From: Balneolia bacterium
GTDB taxonomy: Bacteria > Bacteroidota > Rhodothermia > Balneolales > Cyclonatronaceae
Length of the DNA: 6,343 bases
Direction: 5' to 3'
NCBI GenBank assembly: GCA_003567135.1
Contig: PXAI01000294.1
Span: 1 to 6,343, forward strand
Shown: positions 1-6,343 of the stretch, piece by piece
How the letters are laid out: each line of letters begins with the position of its first letter
Numbering within the stretch: position 1 is the stretch's first letter
Made by a program: the position numbers and the translations under genes
The notes under the pieces: model-generated
What the model was told of the DNA's origin: nothing
The model's input: the letters and a program-made list of their open reading frames with translations, nothing else
Databases searched by the model: none

Positions 1-696
1 AGCCTGTACCCGCTCGATCATGGCACGTTTTTATCCATCTATGCCGAAGCTGATGGCGAAGCGCTGGATATCAGAAACCTTCCCGATGAGATCGCATCCC
101 CGATTGAGATTCCTGTTCATGTGGAAGCATGGGATTATCTTGGAAACGACGATTTCTATGCGGCTGAAGGAATTGTTGAGCTAATCTGGCCGGAATTCAA
201 TAACATCCCCGAATACTGGGACATTGAGCTGCAGGATAACGAAACCGGAGAGATTATTGATCTTCGTCGCGATTCGGGATACACCATTGAGCTGACAGCC
301 GCAGCGCGCAATCTCGTTCTGAATAATAGCCCTGAGATAAAATCCCCTAAAATCTCCGATAAATCAGCTGCGCGTTTTTCACTGATTGTTTCTGCTCAGG
401 CTACTTCAGCCGGAACTGATGAAAACCTGCCGCGCAAGTTTTCACTCAGCCAAAATTACCCTAACCCGTTTAATCCCACGACATCCATCCGCTATTCCCT
501 GCCGGAAACGGCTGAGGTCGTTTTGGACGTCTTTAACATTCAGGGGCAGCGCGTGGCGCGTCTGGTTAACGGCAGACAGCAGGCCGGCGAACACGCCATT
601 AGTTTTGATGCATCGCGCCTTGCCAGCGGTATTTATATTTACAGACTCAAAGCCGGGAACCAGACCTTATCCCGTAAAATGACCCTGATCAAATAG
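1..696 (+). CDS. Secreted protein with T9SS type A sorting domain, C-terminal part only
   Basis: The reading frame is open from base 1 to the TAG at 694-696, so this is the 3' end of a gene that begins outside the window. The GTG at 121 lies inside the same open frame and need not be the start. Bases 1-390 encode a beta-rich segment with the pattern WDIELQDNETGEIIDL, then a Y-x-I-E-L strand and an ARFSLIV strand. This kind of beta-sandwich is commonly seen just before sorting domains in this group. Bases 427-693 encode the T9SS sorting domain: QNYPNPFNPTTSIRYSLPE, then VFNIQGQRVARLV, FDASRLASGIYIYRL and terminal SRKMTLIK. By family knowledge this domain directs a Sec-exported protein across the outer membrane and is normally removed. 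The catalytic or binding part of the protein is not visible, so its function cannot be named. A terminator-like hairpin follows about 20 bases downstream. Confidence 0.93.
   Translation, partial: SLYPLDHGTFLSIYAEADGEALDIRNLPDEIASPIEIPVHVEAWDYLGNDDFYAAEGIVELIWPEFNNIPEYWDIELQDNETGEIIDLRRDSGYTIELTAAARNLVLNNSPEIKSPKISDKSAARFSLIVSAQATSAGTDENLPRKFSLSQNYPNPFNPTTSIRYSLPETAEVVLDVFNIQGQRVARLVNGRQQAGEHAISFDASRLASGIYIYRLKAGNQTLSRKMTLIK
427..693 (+). other. T9SS type A C-terminal sorting domain of the first gene
   Basis: About 89 residues with the family landmarks in order: LPRKFSLSQNYPNPFNPTTS, a GQRVA turn, a GEHAISFDASRLASGIYIY stretch and a final SRKMTLIK. It aligns almost without gaps to the C-terminus of the gene at 848-4171, including the preceding linker TSAGTDE. 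In this family it acts as the outer-membrane export signal. Confidence 0.93.
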
Positions 697-716
697 ACCG
701 GGCTGATTTTGCACAT

Positions 717-745
717 TCCGGCCGGGCTGTTTACGCCCGGCCGGA
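717..745 (+). terminator. GC-rich hairpin, probable terminator of the first gene
   Basis: The arm CCGGCCGGGC at 718-727 is the exact reverse complement of GCCCGGCCGG at 735-744, with a 7-base loop (TGTTTAC). T717-A745 adds an eleventh pair. The hairpin lies about 20 bases after the TAG stop and upstream of the next promoter-like box, which suits transcript termination. No T-tract follows the right arm (ATTCACAATT), so it is not a textbook intrinsic terminator and may instead act in 3'-end stabilisation. Confidence 0.65.
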
Positions 746-795
746 TTCACAATTCCGCAAAATATTCAAATAAAGCGGTATTCGTGCTTTGGCAT

Positions 796-803
796 TATCT
801 TTG
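796..803 (+). promoter_or_regulatory. Bacteroidota-type -7 promoter box (TAnnTTTG) upstream of the 1107-residue gene
   Basis: TATCTTTG at 796-803 matches the Bacteroidota primary sigma factor -7 consensus TAnnTTTG exactly. It lies 44 bases before the ATG at 848, predicting a start of transcription near 810 and a short leader of about 40 bases. No convincing TTG -33 element was found at the expected spacing (around 771-778), so the promoter call rests on one box and on its position in the only sizeable intergenic gap. Confidence 0.5.
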
Positions 804-847
804 TACTGACTGAGATCAACTTTACCTGTTTACTAAAAAATTACTCT

Positions 848-3800
848 ATGAAACCGACTGTTACGACCCTTCTATTTCTGGCCTTTGTTTTCTTTTCATC
901 CGCATCACAGGCACAGCTTTCCGGAACGTATAATGTGGGAAGCGGTCAGGACTTCACATCACTTGAAGACGCCTTTAATACGCTGATGGCTGACGGGAAC
1001 TCAGGGGATGTCACCTTTCTGATTACAGAAGATCTTTCTGAAAGTGCTAACGTCGTACTCGGTTTTGATCCCGGTGCTGAAAATACCATCACCATAAAGC
1101 CCGCGCCTTCTGCAACTCCGGTTGTAACCTTTTTAGGCACATCCGATAACAGTATCTACAACGGCGCCTTGATTATCGGCCTTCCTGAGCCGGACGGCGG
1201 CGGCGGAGCCCTCACGTTTACCCGAAACATCATTTTTGACGGATCAAATTCGGAAAACGGATCATCCAGAGATATAACGTTCCAAACCGACTCCGGTGCT
1301 CTGGACAGCAATATTTTCAGAATTATCGGCGATACGGATAACATTCAGTTCAGGAACATCAACTTTGAGGTAAATCAGCCTGGAAATCCGTTTAACACCT
1401 TTCAGATCACCAGCCGTGCAGATGCCCTCCATAACGATATCCAATTTGTGAATAATAGTTTCACGAATTTGAATGCGAATTCCGCGAGAGTTATCATGAC
1501 CGACGGAATTGTAAGCGCTGAAAATGGCCCGAATCTTACCATTGAGGATAACGATATCGTAACCCGCCGCTACGGCATCTGGCTTCGCGAAGTGGGCGGT
1601 AACACGACCATTCGTGGAAACACAATCAGCATTGAACACACGGGCAACTTTTTCGCGTATGGCGTACTTGTAGACGAAGTCGCCGAATCTGACGCCGAAA
1701 TTATCATCGAGGATAATATCTTCCAGAACAGCTTCAGCCCCAATACGATGGTTGGCATCAGGGGCAGCGCGGCGGCAAACTACGTTATTGACGGCAACAC
1801 GTTTCAGGGCTTAGGCTCCGGCGATGGTATCACGCGGCCGGTTTGGGTTGATTCTGAAGGCAGCTATACCATCACCAATAACCTTTTCACGCAAATTTCC
1901 GGCGATAGCGAAGTGCGTCTCGCAGAGGTTCGAAACTTCACCGGTGATATCACAATCTCTGATAACACGTTTAGCGACGTTAGCGTAACGGGCGACCTGA
2001 CGGCCATACTCGCCAGTTCTGCAGCGGGCTATACCATCAGCGGGAATACGTTTGAGTCGTTATCTTCCGGCGGACTCCTTACAGCCCTTAATGTTCAGTC
2101 GCATGGTTCCTACCAGGTTGAGTCCAACGAGTTTTTCAATCTCAACGGCGATGGCGGTATTGAAGTCGTAAGCTTCAGCTCAGAAATCGACGAGGATTAT
2201 GATGCCACATTCGTCAATAATATGATGACCGGATTTTCCTCCGGTGGTGACGGCGAAGCTCTTTATGGAATTATTTTAAGGTCTCCGTCCGCACCGGCTG
2301 AGGCATCGCTTACGCTTCATCATAACACATTCCGCCTCAATCCACTCGACGTTTCTGGCAGCGGATGGAACTACAGAGCGTTGTTCCTCTTCAGTAATCC
2401 CCGCATTTCAGCAGAGCTTCGTAACAACATTTTCATTAATGAAGATGACAACGGATCAAACGTAACCAGCTACGCCTATTATCAGGCCGGATCAGCTGCG
2501 GCATCGTTTGATTCTGATTACAATCTCTGGTTCGTTGCCCATCCTGAAACATCATCCACATGGCTCTCCCGCCACGGTGGTGAAGGAACCAACACCACTG
2601 AGCTGAGCGGACACCAGACAAGCACCGGCGATGAAGCCAACTCCGTATCTACATCCGCAGAATTTGTTTCAGGTGATGATCTGCGTCTTACCGGAAGCTC
2701 ACTCGGCGATCAGAACCTCGCCGGTATTCCGCTGGCAACGGTTTTGGTGGATATCGACGGAACGCCACGCGACAATGAAAACCCGTACATGGGCGCTTTT
2801 GAAGGCCCGTCACTTTCCGCAAACGATCGCGACGTAACCTTTTCCGTGGATATGAACGTACAGGCTGCGCTTGGCTTTTTTGATACGGAATTAGGGGATG
2901 AAGTCTATCTCCGCGGCGATTTCAACGATTTTGAGCCGACGGATGTAATGAGCGAATCTGCGCCCGGTATCTACGAACTAACTATCGCCATTGATGGTCA
3001 GGCCGGCGAATCGGTCGACTACAAGTTTTTCATCCTCGCAGGTGATGGCCGCACGCTTCCAAACGACGGCTGGGAACTGCTGGACGAAAGTGATCCATTG
3101 CTGAACCGTTCTTTTACACTGGGAGCAATTGGAGAGCCTCAGGTTCTGGATACAGTATTCTTCAACGACAATGACGAGTTCCCTGAAGATGATGTGGTAA
3201 CCGTTTGGCCGGGAGATGCGAATAACGACGGCGTGGTCAACGAGCAGGATGTGCTCTCACTCGGAACATACTGGGCAGAAACCGGACCGCAGCGCGACGA
3301 CGCCTCTATCGACTGGACAGGTCAGCAGGCCGAACCATGGAATCCGGAAGAAGCCACGTTTGCAGATACAAACGGCGACGGACAAGTTGATCAGTCTGAT
3401 CTGCTCGCTATTGGCGTAAATTTCGGTGAAACGCACGGCACCGTTCTTCTTGATGAAAACCCGCTTTTCACTACGCCTCTCCCCGTTCTTAACTCCGGCG
3501 AAAGCGTTCGTGTTGAGATAAACCCGTCTGTCACCGCTGATCTTCAGGGTCTCTCGTACAGTTTTTCTGTGATTGGAGCCTCAGATGCAGATTTTGCGAT
3601 CAGTGACATCAGTACAGGCAGCTGGGCCGATGACTGGAACAACTCTTCATCGCTCATAAACTTCACCCGCGAAGAGGATAACAGCGTTTCAGGCGCACAC
3701 GCTCACAAAGGATTTACAAACACGGTATCAGCTGATACTTTTGTTGAATTCACCATTACGGCTGAGTCATTCATGAGCGGAACTGAACTCGTGATTGACC

Positions 3801-4171
3801 GGCTGGTCATCGTTGATGAAAACGGATCACAAATCAACTGGGCGGATATTGATGTAAACATGGAAACCGAAGCCGGAACATCGGCCGGAACGGATGAACT
3901 CCCGCAGAAAACCGCGCTTCATCAGAACTATCCGAATCCTTTCAATCCGGTAACGCAGATCGTTTTCGACCTGAGCCAGCCTTCTGATGTCACCATCGAG
4001 GTCATGAATATTCTGGGCCAGCGCGTCGCAATGCTTGCCAATCAGGAATCCATGAGCGCCGGAAGCCATGTTCGCACATTCGATGCTTCACGTCTGACAA
4101 GCGGCGTTTATCTGGTTAGAATGTCAGCCGGGAGTGAGCAGTTTACCCGAAAAATGATGCTCGTTAAGTAA
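848..4171 (+). CDS. Secreted modular beta-helix protein with CBM-like, dockerin-like, cohesin-like and T9SS sorting domains
   Basis: Complete gene of 1107 residues. The ATG at 848 is chosen because a signal peptide follows at once (Lys2, hydrophobic LLFLAFVFF core, cleavage likely after SQA at residue 22). Upstream is A/T-rich with no Shine-Dalgarno, normal for Bacteroidota. Residues about 25-650 form a right-handed parallel beta-helix, with many N-x-(F/I) turns and YxIxxNxF units, closing on the motif DIDGTPR...PYMGAFEG. Residues about 662-770 resemble the FSVDM-type CBM/E-set domain (YLRGDFNDF, then VDYKFFI). Residues 786-865 hold two EF-hand-like loops of dockerin type I style. Residues about 877-1010 look like a cohesin fold. 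Residues about 1017-1107 are the T9SS sorting domain. The protein should be cell-surface or released. No polysaccharide lyase or glycosidase catalytic residues were recognised in the helix, so a binding, adhesion or carbohydrate-related role is inference. The beta-helix is paralogous to the one in the downstream gene. Confidence 0.93.
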   Translation: MKPTVTTLLFLAFVFFSSASQAQLSGTYNVGSGQDFTSLEDAFNTLMADGNSGDVTFLITEDLSESANVVLGFDPGAENTITIKPAPSATPVVTFLGTSDNSIYNGALIIGLPEPDGGGGALTFTRNIIFDGSNSENGSSRDITFQTDSGALDSNIFRIIGDTDNIQFRNINFEVNQPGNPFNTFQITSRADALHNDIQFVNNSFTNLNANSARVIMTDGIVSAENGPNLTIEDNDIVTRRYGIWLREVGGNTTIRGNTISIEHTGNFFAYGVLVDEVAESDAEIIIEDNIFQNSFSPNTMVGIRGSAAANYVIDGNTFQGLGSGDGITRPVWVDSEGSYTITNNLFTQISGDSEVRLAEVRNFTGDITISDNTFSDVSVTGDLTAILASSAAGYTISGNTFESLSSGGLLTALNVQSHGSYQVESNEFFNLNGDGGIEVVSFSSEIDEDYDATFVNNMMTGFSSGGDGEALYGIILRSPSAPAEASLTLHHNTFRLNPLDVSGSGWNYRALFLFSNPRISAELRNNIFINEDDNGSNVTSYAYYQAGSAAASFDSDYNLWFVAHPETSSTWLSRHGGEGTNTTELSGHQTSTGDEANSVSTSAEFVSGDDLRLTGSSLGDQNLAGIPLATVLVDIDGTPRDNENPYMGAFEGPSLSANDRDVTFSVDMNVQAALGFFDTELGDEVYLRGDFNDFEPTDVMSESAPGIYELTIAIDGQAGESVDYKFFILAGDGRTLPNDGWELLDESDPLLNRSFTLGAIGEPQVLDTVFFNDNDEFPEDDVVTVWPGDANNDGVVNEQDVLSLGTYWAETGPQRDDASIDWTGQQAEPWNPEEATFADTNGDGQVDQSDLLAIGVNFGETHGTVLLDENPLFTTPLPVLNSGESVRVEINPSVTADLQGLSYSFSVIGASDADFAISDISTGSWADDWNNSSSLINFTREEDNSVSGAHAHKGFTNTVSADTFVEFTITAESFMSGTELVIDRLVIVDENGSQINWADIDVNMETEAGTSAGTDELPQKTALHQNYPNPFNPVTQIVFDLSQPSDVTIEVMNILGQRVAMLANQESMSAGSHVRTFDASRLTSGVYLVRMSAGSEQFTRKMMLVK
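1700..2197 (+). repeat. Array of six ~27-29-residue beta-helix units within the 1107-residue protein
   Basis: Six consecutive degenerate units start at residues 285, 312, 340, 368, 395 and 422, with lengths 27, 28, 28, 27, 27 and 29. The shared pattern is Y/I-x-I-x-x-N-x-F-x-x-L/I, then a small Gly/Ser/Asp-rich loop, a hydrophobic strand and a Gly/Ser end. Examples are YVIDGNTFQGL, YTITNNLFTQI, ITISDNTFSDV and YTISGNTFESL. Each unit probably makes one turn of the helix, with the Asn as part of an asparagine ladder. Repetition is at the protein level; the DNA copies have diverged, so this is an old expansion. The downstream paralogue has only one such unit at the matching place. Confidence 0.8.
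2831..3160 (+). other. CBM/E-set-like beta-sandwich domain of the 1107-residue protein
   Basis: Residues about 662-771 open with DVTFSVDMNVQ and contain EVYLRGDFNDF, a PGIYELTIAI strand and SVDYKFFI. This order matches the FxVDM beta-sandwich widespread in secreted Bacteroidota proteins and resembles starch-binding CBM20/CBM48-like E-set folds. Carbohydrate binding is possible but the ligand residues cannot be assigned from sequence alone. Confidence 0.55.
3203..3442 (+). other. Dockerin type I-like pair of EF-hand calcium loops
   Basis: Two 12-residue loops are visible. Loop 1 has D790, N792, D794, N798 and D801 (DANNDGVVNEQD); loop 2 has D840, N842, D844, D848 and D851 (DTNGDGQVDQSD). Each is followed by a hydrophobic helix start (VLSLG, LLAIG). 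The ~38-residue spacer with W, R and W(N)PEE is longer than in clostridial dockerins but is familiar from Bacteroidota-type secreted proteins. Calcium binding is expected; partner binding is unproven. Confidence 0.75.
3473..3880 (+). other. Cohesin-like beta-sandwich domain
   Basis: Residues about 876-1011 run from LNSGESVRVEINPSV through GLSYSFSVIG, a loop with SWADDW, an INFTREED strand, and FVEFTITAES to ELVIDRLVIVDENGSQI. The order of a G-(E/D)-x-V-x-V first strand, an inner F-S-V strand, a polar middle and a hydrophobic F-x-F/I strand is reminiscent of cohesin folds placed between a dockerin-like module and a sorting domain. This is fold-level recognition only; it could be another Ig-like or E-set domain. 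Confidence 0.45.
3896..4168 (+). other. T9SS type A C-terminal sorting domain of the 1107-residue protein
   Basis: Residues about 1017-1107 contain HQNYPNPFNPVTQIVFDL, VMNILGQRVAML, HVRTFDASRLTSGVYLVRM and terminal TRKMMLVK. These are the standard landmarks of the sorting domain recognised by the T9SS. The linker before it (TSAGTDE) is shared with the gene ending at 696. Confidence 0.94.
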
Positions 4172-4200
4172 ATTTTTATCACCTGATCTATTTGATTCTC

Positions 4201-6343
4201 ATGACTGAGATCTGCATGAAACGTCAGCCTTGCATTCGTTCTTACTACTCCGTAAACCGGTGCAGGCTGGCAGTTTTTATCACCCTGATTATTCTTTTTG
4301 CTTCGCTGTTTCCGCTAAAGGGAACGGCTCAGGTCGACTTTACCGGAAGCTTCAACTCGTTTGTGTTTCAGGAAGTGCTTTCGCACATGCCGGGATCAGG
4401 CAGTAACGGTTATCAGCCACCCACTGATGCAGAAATCAACGATTTCGGACTCGTTTTCGAGCACATGAAAAACGGTAATTACAGTGAAGTCCAGCCAATT
4501 CTGGATGACTATGGATATCAGTTTTACCGCTTTCACCACACCGCCGAAAACCCTGATACTTTTTATCTGATTTACGAGGTTCCGCCGATTACACGCGGCT
4601 GGGGTATGTACGTGATTCGCGAAAATTATGACCGCAACGTTCACGTTCAGGTGCCGCATCCTCTGTTTGATACCAACACGCCTCAGGTAGGTGCGCGCAG
4701 TTTTGTACGGCATAATATGCGCTTTTATTCCATAGCCGGAGCGCACCGGTATGCGAACGGTCCTATCGGTACAAACCCCGTTTCGGATGTAGCTCGCGAT
4801 CACCCCAGCATTTTCCAGCGCGCACATGAGGTTTGGTCGGATACGGAAGCTCTGCAGCTGCATGGATTTAACGATCAAAATCCTATTTACAACGACTATC
4901 CCGATGTCGTCATTTCCAACGGAACCACAAGTCCGCAGCCGGTTTTATACACGCTGGCCGATCTGCTTATCGCGCGCAACATTTCCGCCGGTGTGTATGA
5001 TGAAGACACCATGAACGATCTTTCCCTGCTGGCCGCAACGCAGAATCCCCAGGGACAATGGTCGGCGCAGAATAACCGAACTTTCATCCACTATGAAATG
5101 GCGCGCTATCTTCGTGAATTAGAAGATCCGGGCGATATGAGCAGCCCGATTAATACCGTAATCTCCACATTTGGCTTTGCATTTCAGGAAACGGTCTCGG
5201 GCGGCGCATTTTACGTGGGGAATGCAGGAACGGCACCCGGCGGTACTGATCCGGATTTTGAAAACCTGGGCGACGCGTTTGATTTTTTCTCGCCCCGCGA
5301 ACTCGACGGTGATGTAGACCTGATCATCACAAGTGACCTAAATGAATCCGAAAACGTGTTTATCGGCACAAATACGGCCGGCTACCAGCTTATCATCAGG
5401 CCGCTCGAGGGTACGTCTCCTGTGGTTACGTTTTCTTCAACTTCTTCAAACTCCAGCATCAACGGAGCGCTGGTTATCGGAGCCGAAAGTGATAACTGGA
5501 GCCAGCTGAGAAGAGTGCGCAATCTGATCATTGACGGCGGTTCAGGCTCAGCGGGAAGTTCATCCAACATGACGTTCAGAACATCCCCGAATGCGGCCTC
5601 TACAAACTATTTCAGGATTCTGAATGCTGAGAACGTAACCTTCAGAAACCTGAACATCGAAATTAATCAGGAAAGTTTTGACGCCGTACTGATCTCAAAT
5701 CTTCGCAGAGATGGCGTGGATTACCTCACGTCCGACATTACGTTCGATCAGGTTTATATCAGGAATACCAGCAGGTCATCCGCCCGTTCTATCATTATGC
5801 GGGATGTGTTTGACGAACCCCAGTCTGCGCCCGGACTTCTTACGGTAAAAAACAGCCTCATAGAAGCCGGGAGATACGGAATCTGGCTCAGAGAATTTGG
5901 GAGCGACGCAGACATCCACAATAATGAAATCCGTATTAATGAAACCGACGGCCTTGGGGCACGCGGAATTTATATTGAGGATACCGCATCAGAAAACGTA
6001 ACGGTGAATATTCACAGTAATACGTTCAGCCAGCTTTCAGCCGGATTACAGCTTTACGCCATCGAGGTTTCCGCGCCCGGTTCGATGAATGTGTACAACA
6101 ACATGATCACCGGTTTTGAGTACAATGGTACAACCGCCTCGGACGACGTCTACTTTTACGGGATTTTAGCCGGCACCCCTTCCGCCACGATGACGGCAAA
6201 CATCGACTTCAATACCATCCGCATGAATCCGCTGAACTACCCCGGCGGCGAAGGCTGGAGATACCGTGGGGTACAAATGAACAGCAGCAACAGCATTACG
6301 GCTCATCTTCGGAACAACATTATCATTCTTGAGGATGAAAACC
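4201..6343 (+). CDS. Secreted hydrolase-like/beta-helix fusion protein, C-terminus beyond window
   Basis: The frame is open from ATG 4201 to the right edge (714 full codons), so the gene is incomplete. It starts 29 bases after the previous stop, with no terminator between, so co-transcription is likely. ATG 4216 (MKRQPC...) is an alternative start; neither has a clear Shine-Dalgarno. Counting from 4201, a long, basic n-region precedes the hydrophobic core LAVFITLIILFASLF and cleavage after GTA (residue 43). Residues about 90-310 form a domain with VPHPLFDT (H153, D157), AGAHR (H182), SDVARDH (D196, H201), LQLHGF (H221) and FIHYEMARYLR (H297, E299), resembling metal-dependent N-formylglutamate/poly-gamma-glutamate amidohydrolases. 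From about residue 336 it is a beta-helix that aligns with the upstream protein from that protein's mature N-terminus on (YGIWLRE, NNM-TGF, LRNNI shared). By analogy a T9SS sorting domain is expected beyond the edge. Confidence 0.9.
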   Translation, partial: MTEICMKRQPCIRSYYSVNRCRLAVFITLIILFASLFPLKGTAQVDFTGSFNSFVFQEVLSHMPGSGSNGYQPPTDAEINDFGLVFEHMKNGNYSEVQPILDDYGYQFYRFHHTAENPDTFYLIYEVPPITRGWGMYVIRENYDRNVHVQVPHPLFDTNTPQVGARSFVRHNMRFYSIAGAHRYANGPIGTNPVSDVARDHPSIFQRAHEVWSDTEALQLHGFNDQNPIYNDYPDVVISNGTTSPQPVLYTLADLLIARNISAGVYDEDTMNDLSLLAATQNPQGQWSAQNNRTFIHYEMARYLRELEDPGDMSSPINTVISTFGFAFQETVSGGAFYVGNAGTAPGGTDPDFENLGDAFDFFSPRELDGDVDLIITSDLNESENVFIGTNTAGYQLIIRPLEGTSPVVTFSSTSSNSSINGALVIGAESDNWSQLRRVRNLIIDGGSGSAGSSSNMTFRTSPNAASTNYFRILNAENVTFRNLNIEINQESFDAVLISNLRRDGVDYLTSDITFDQVYIRNTSRSSARSIIMRDVFDEPQSAPGLLTVKNSLIEAGRYGIWLREFGSDADIHNNEIRINETDGLGARGIYIEDTASENVTVNIHSNTFSQLSAGLQLYAIEVSAPGSMNVYNNMITGFEYNGTTASDDVYFYGILAGTPSATMTANIDFNTIRMNPLNYPGGEGWRYRGVQMNSSNSITAHLRNNIIILEDEN
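4468..5130 (+). other. Putative metal-dependent amidohydrolase-like domain
   Basis: Conserved-looking polar motifs appear in an order expected of the N-formylglutamate amidohydrolase/poly-gamma-glutamate hydrolase group: an early P-H-x3-D, a central A-H-R with a following D-x-A-R-x-H...F..AH, a Q-L-H-G-F strand, and a late H-Y-E-M-A-R-x-L-R helix start. The histidines and acids are candidate zinc ligands and catalytic residues. The assignment is by motif pattern from memory, not by a search, and a different hydrolase or an inactive relative remains possible. Confidence 0.42.
6004..6084 (+). repeat. Single ~27-residue beta-helix unit matching the upstream array
   Basis: One unit (VNIHSNTFSQLSAG, then LYAIEVSAPGS) has the same I-x-x-N-x-F-x-x-L layout and length as the units at 1700-2197. 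It is directly followed by VYNNMITGF, the counterpart of FVNNMMTGF in the upstream protein, so only one unit stands where the upstream protein has six. Confidence 0.7.

Noticed and set aside
121..123. GTG as start of the first gene
   Set aside because: The same frame is open and coding-like back to base 1, so the gene begins outside the window; no signal peptide follows the GTG, as a T9SS cargo would need.
386..682. 98-codon open frame on the plus strand in another frame
   Set aside because: It overlaps the T9SS sorting domain of the first gene, which is read clearly in its own frame up to the stop at 696.
1262..1639. 125-codon open frame on the minus strand
   Set aside because: It is antisense to the beta-helix region of the complete gene, whose plus-strand reading is confirmed by similarity to the downstream paralogue. 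It looks like a chance shadow.
1700..2197. DNA-level tandem repeat (minisatellite) or CRISPR-like array
   Set aside because: The periodicity is in the protein; the nucleotide copies differ too much and lack constant repeats with unique spacers.
3827..4069. 80-codon open frame on the minus strand
   Set aside because: It is antisense to the cohesin-like/sorting-domain end of the complete gene and has no support of its own.
4172..4200. Separate promoter or terminator between the second and third genes
   Set aside because: The 29-base gap has no inverted repeat and no TAnnTTTG box, so the two genes are more simply read as one transcript.
4396..4878. 160-codon open frame on the minus strand
   Set aside because: It lies wholly antisense to the N-terminal domain of the third gene, which has a signal peptide, conserved-looking motifs and a much longer frame. 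The minus-strand protein shows no recognisable domain.

Overview
The window reads as chromosome of a Bacteroidota-type bacterium that uses the type IX secretion system (T9SS). Two of its genes end in a classic type A C-terminal sorting domain (QNYPNPFNP near the domain start, a GQRVA core, and a basic RKM..(I/V)K terminus). The QNYPNPFNP(T/V)T wording, moderate GC content, starts without a Shine-Dalgarno sequence and a TAnnTTTG promoter box fit the Balneolota/Rhodothermota/Ignavibacteria side of the phylum. That placement is an inference; no rRNA or housekeeping gene is present to confirm it.

Layout: all genes are on the + strand. (1) Bases 1-696 are the 3' end of a large secreted protein whose frame is open to the left edge; only a beta-sandwich-like segment and the T9SS sorting domain are visible. 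(2) Bases 697-847 are an intergenic gap with a perfect 10-bp GC-rich inverted repeat (probable terminator of gene 1) and a TATCTTTG -7-like box (probable promoter of gene 2). (3) Bases 848-4171 are a complete 1107-residue secreted modular protein: signal peptide, long right-handed beta-helix, CBM/E-set-like domain, dockerin-like double EF-hand, cohesin-like domain, T9SS sorting domain. (4) After only 29 bases, a third gene starts at 4201 (or 4216) and stays open to base 6343. It has a signal peptide, an N-terminal domain that looks like a zinc-dependent N-formylglutamate/poly-gamma-glutamate amidohydrolase, and then a beta-helix clearly paralogous to that of gene 2.

Genes 2 and 3 are therefore tandem, mosaic paralogues, probably co-transcribed. 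Both are predicted to be exported and to act at or outside the cell surface. They share one beta-helix scaffold but carry different partner modules. Relative to gene 3, gene 2 has about five extra ~28-residue helix units in a single block. The substrate is not evident from the sequence. The most interesting points are the hydrolase/beta-helix fusion, the in-frame change in number of helix units, and the dockerin-like plus cohesin-like pair within one T9SS cargo. No RNA gene, CRISPR array or mobile element was seen.
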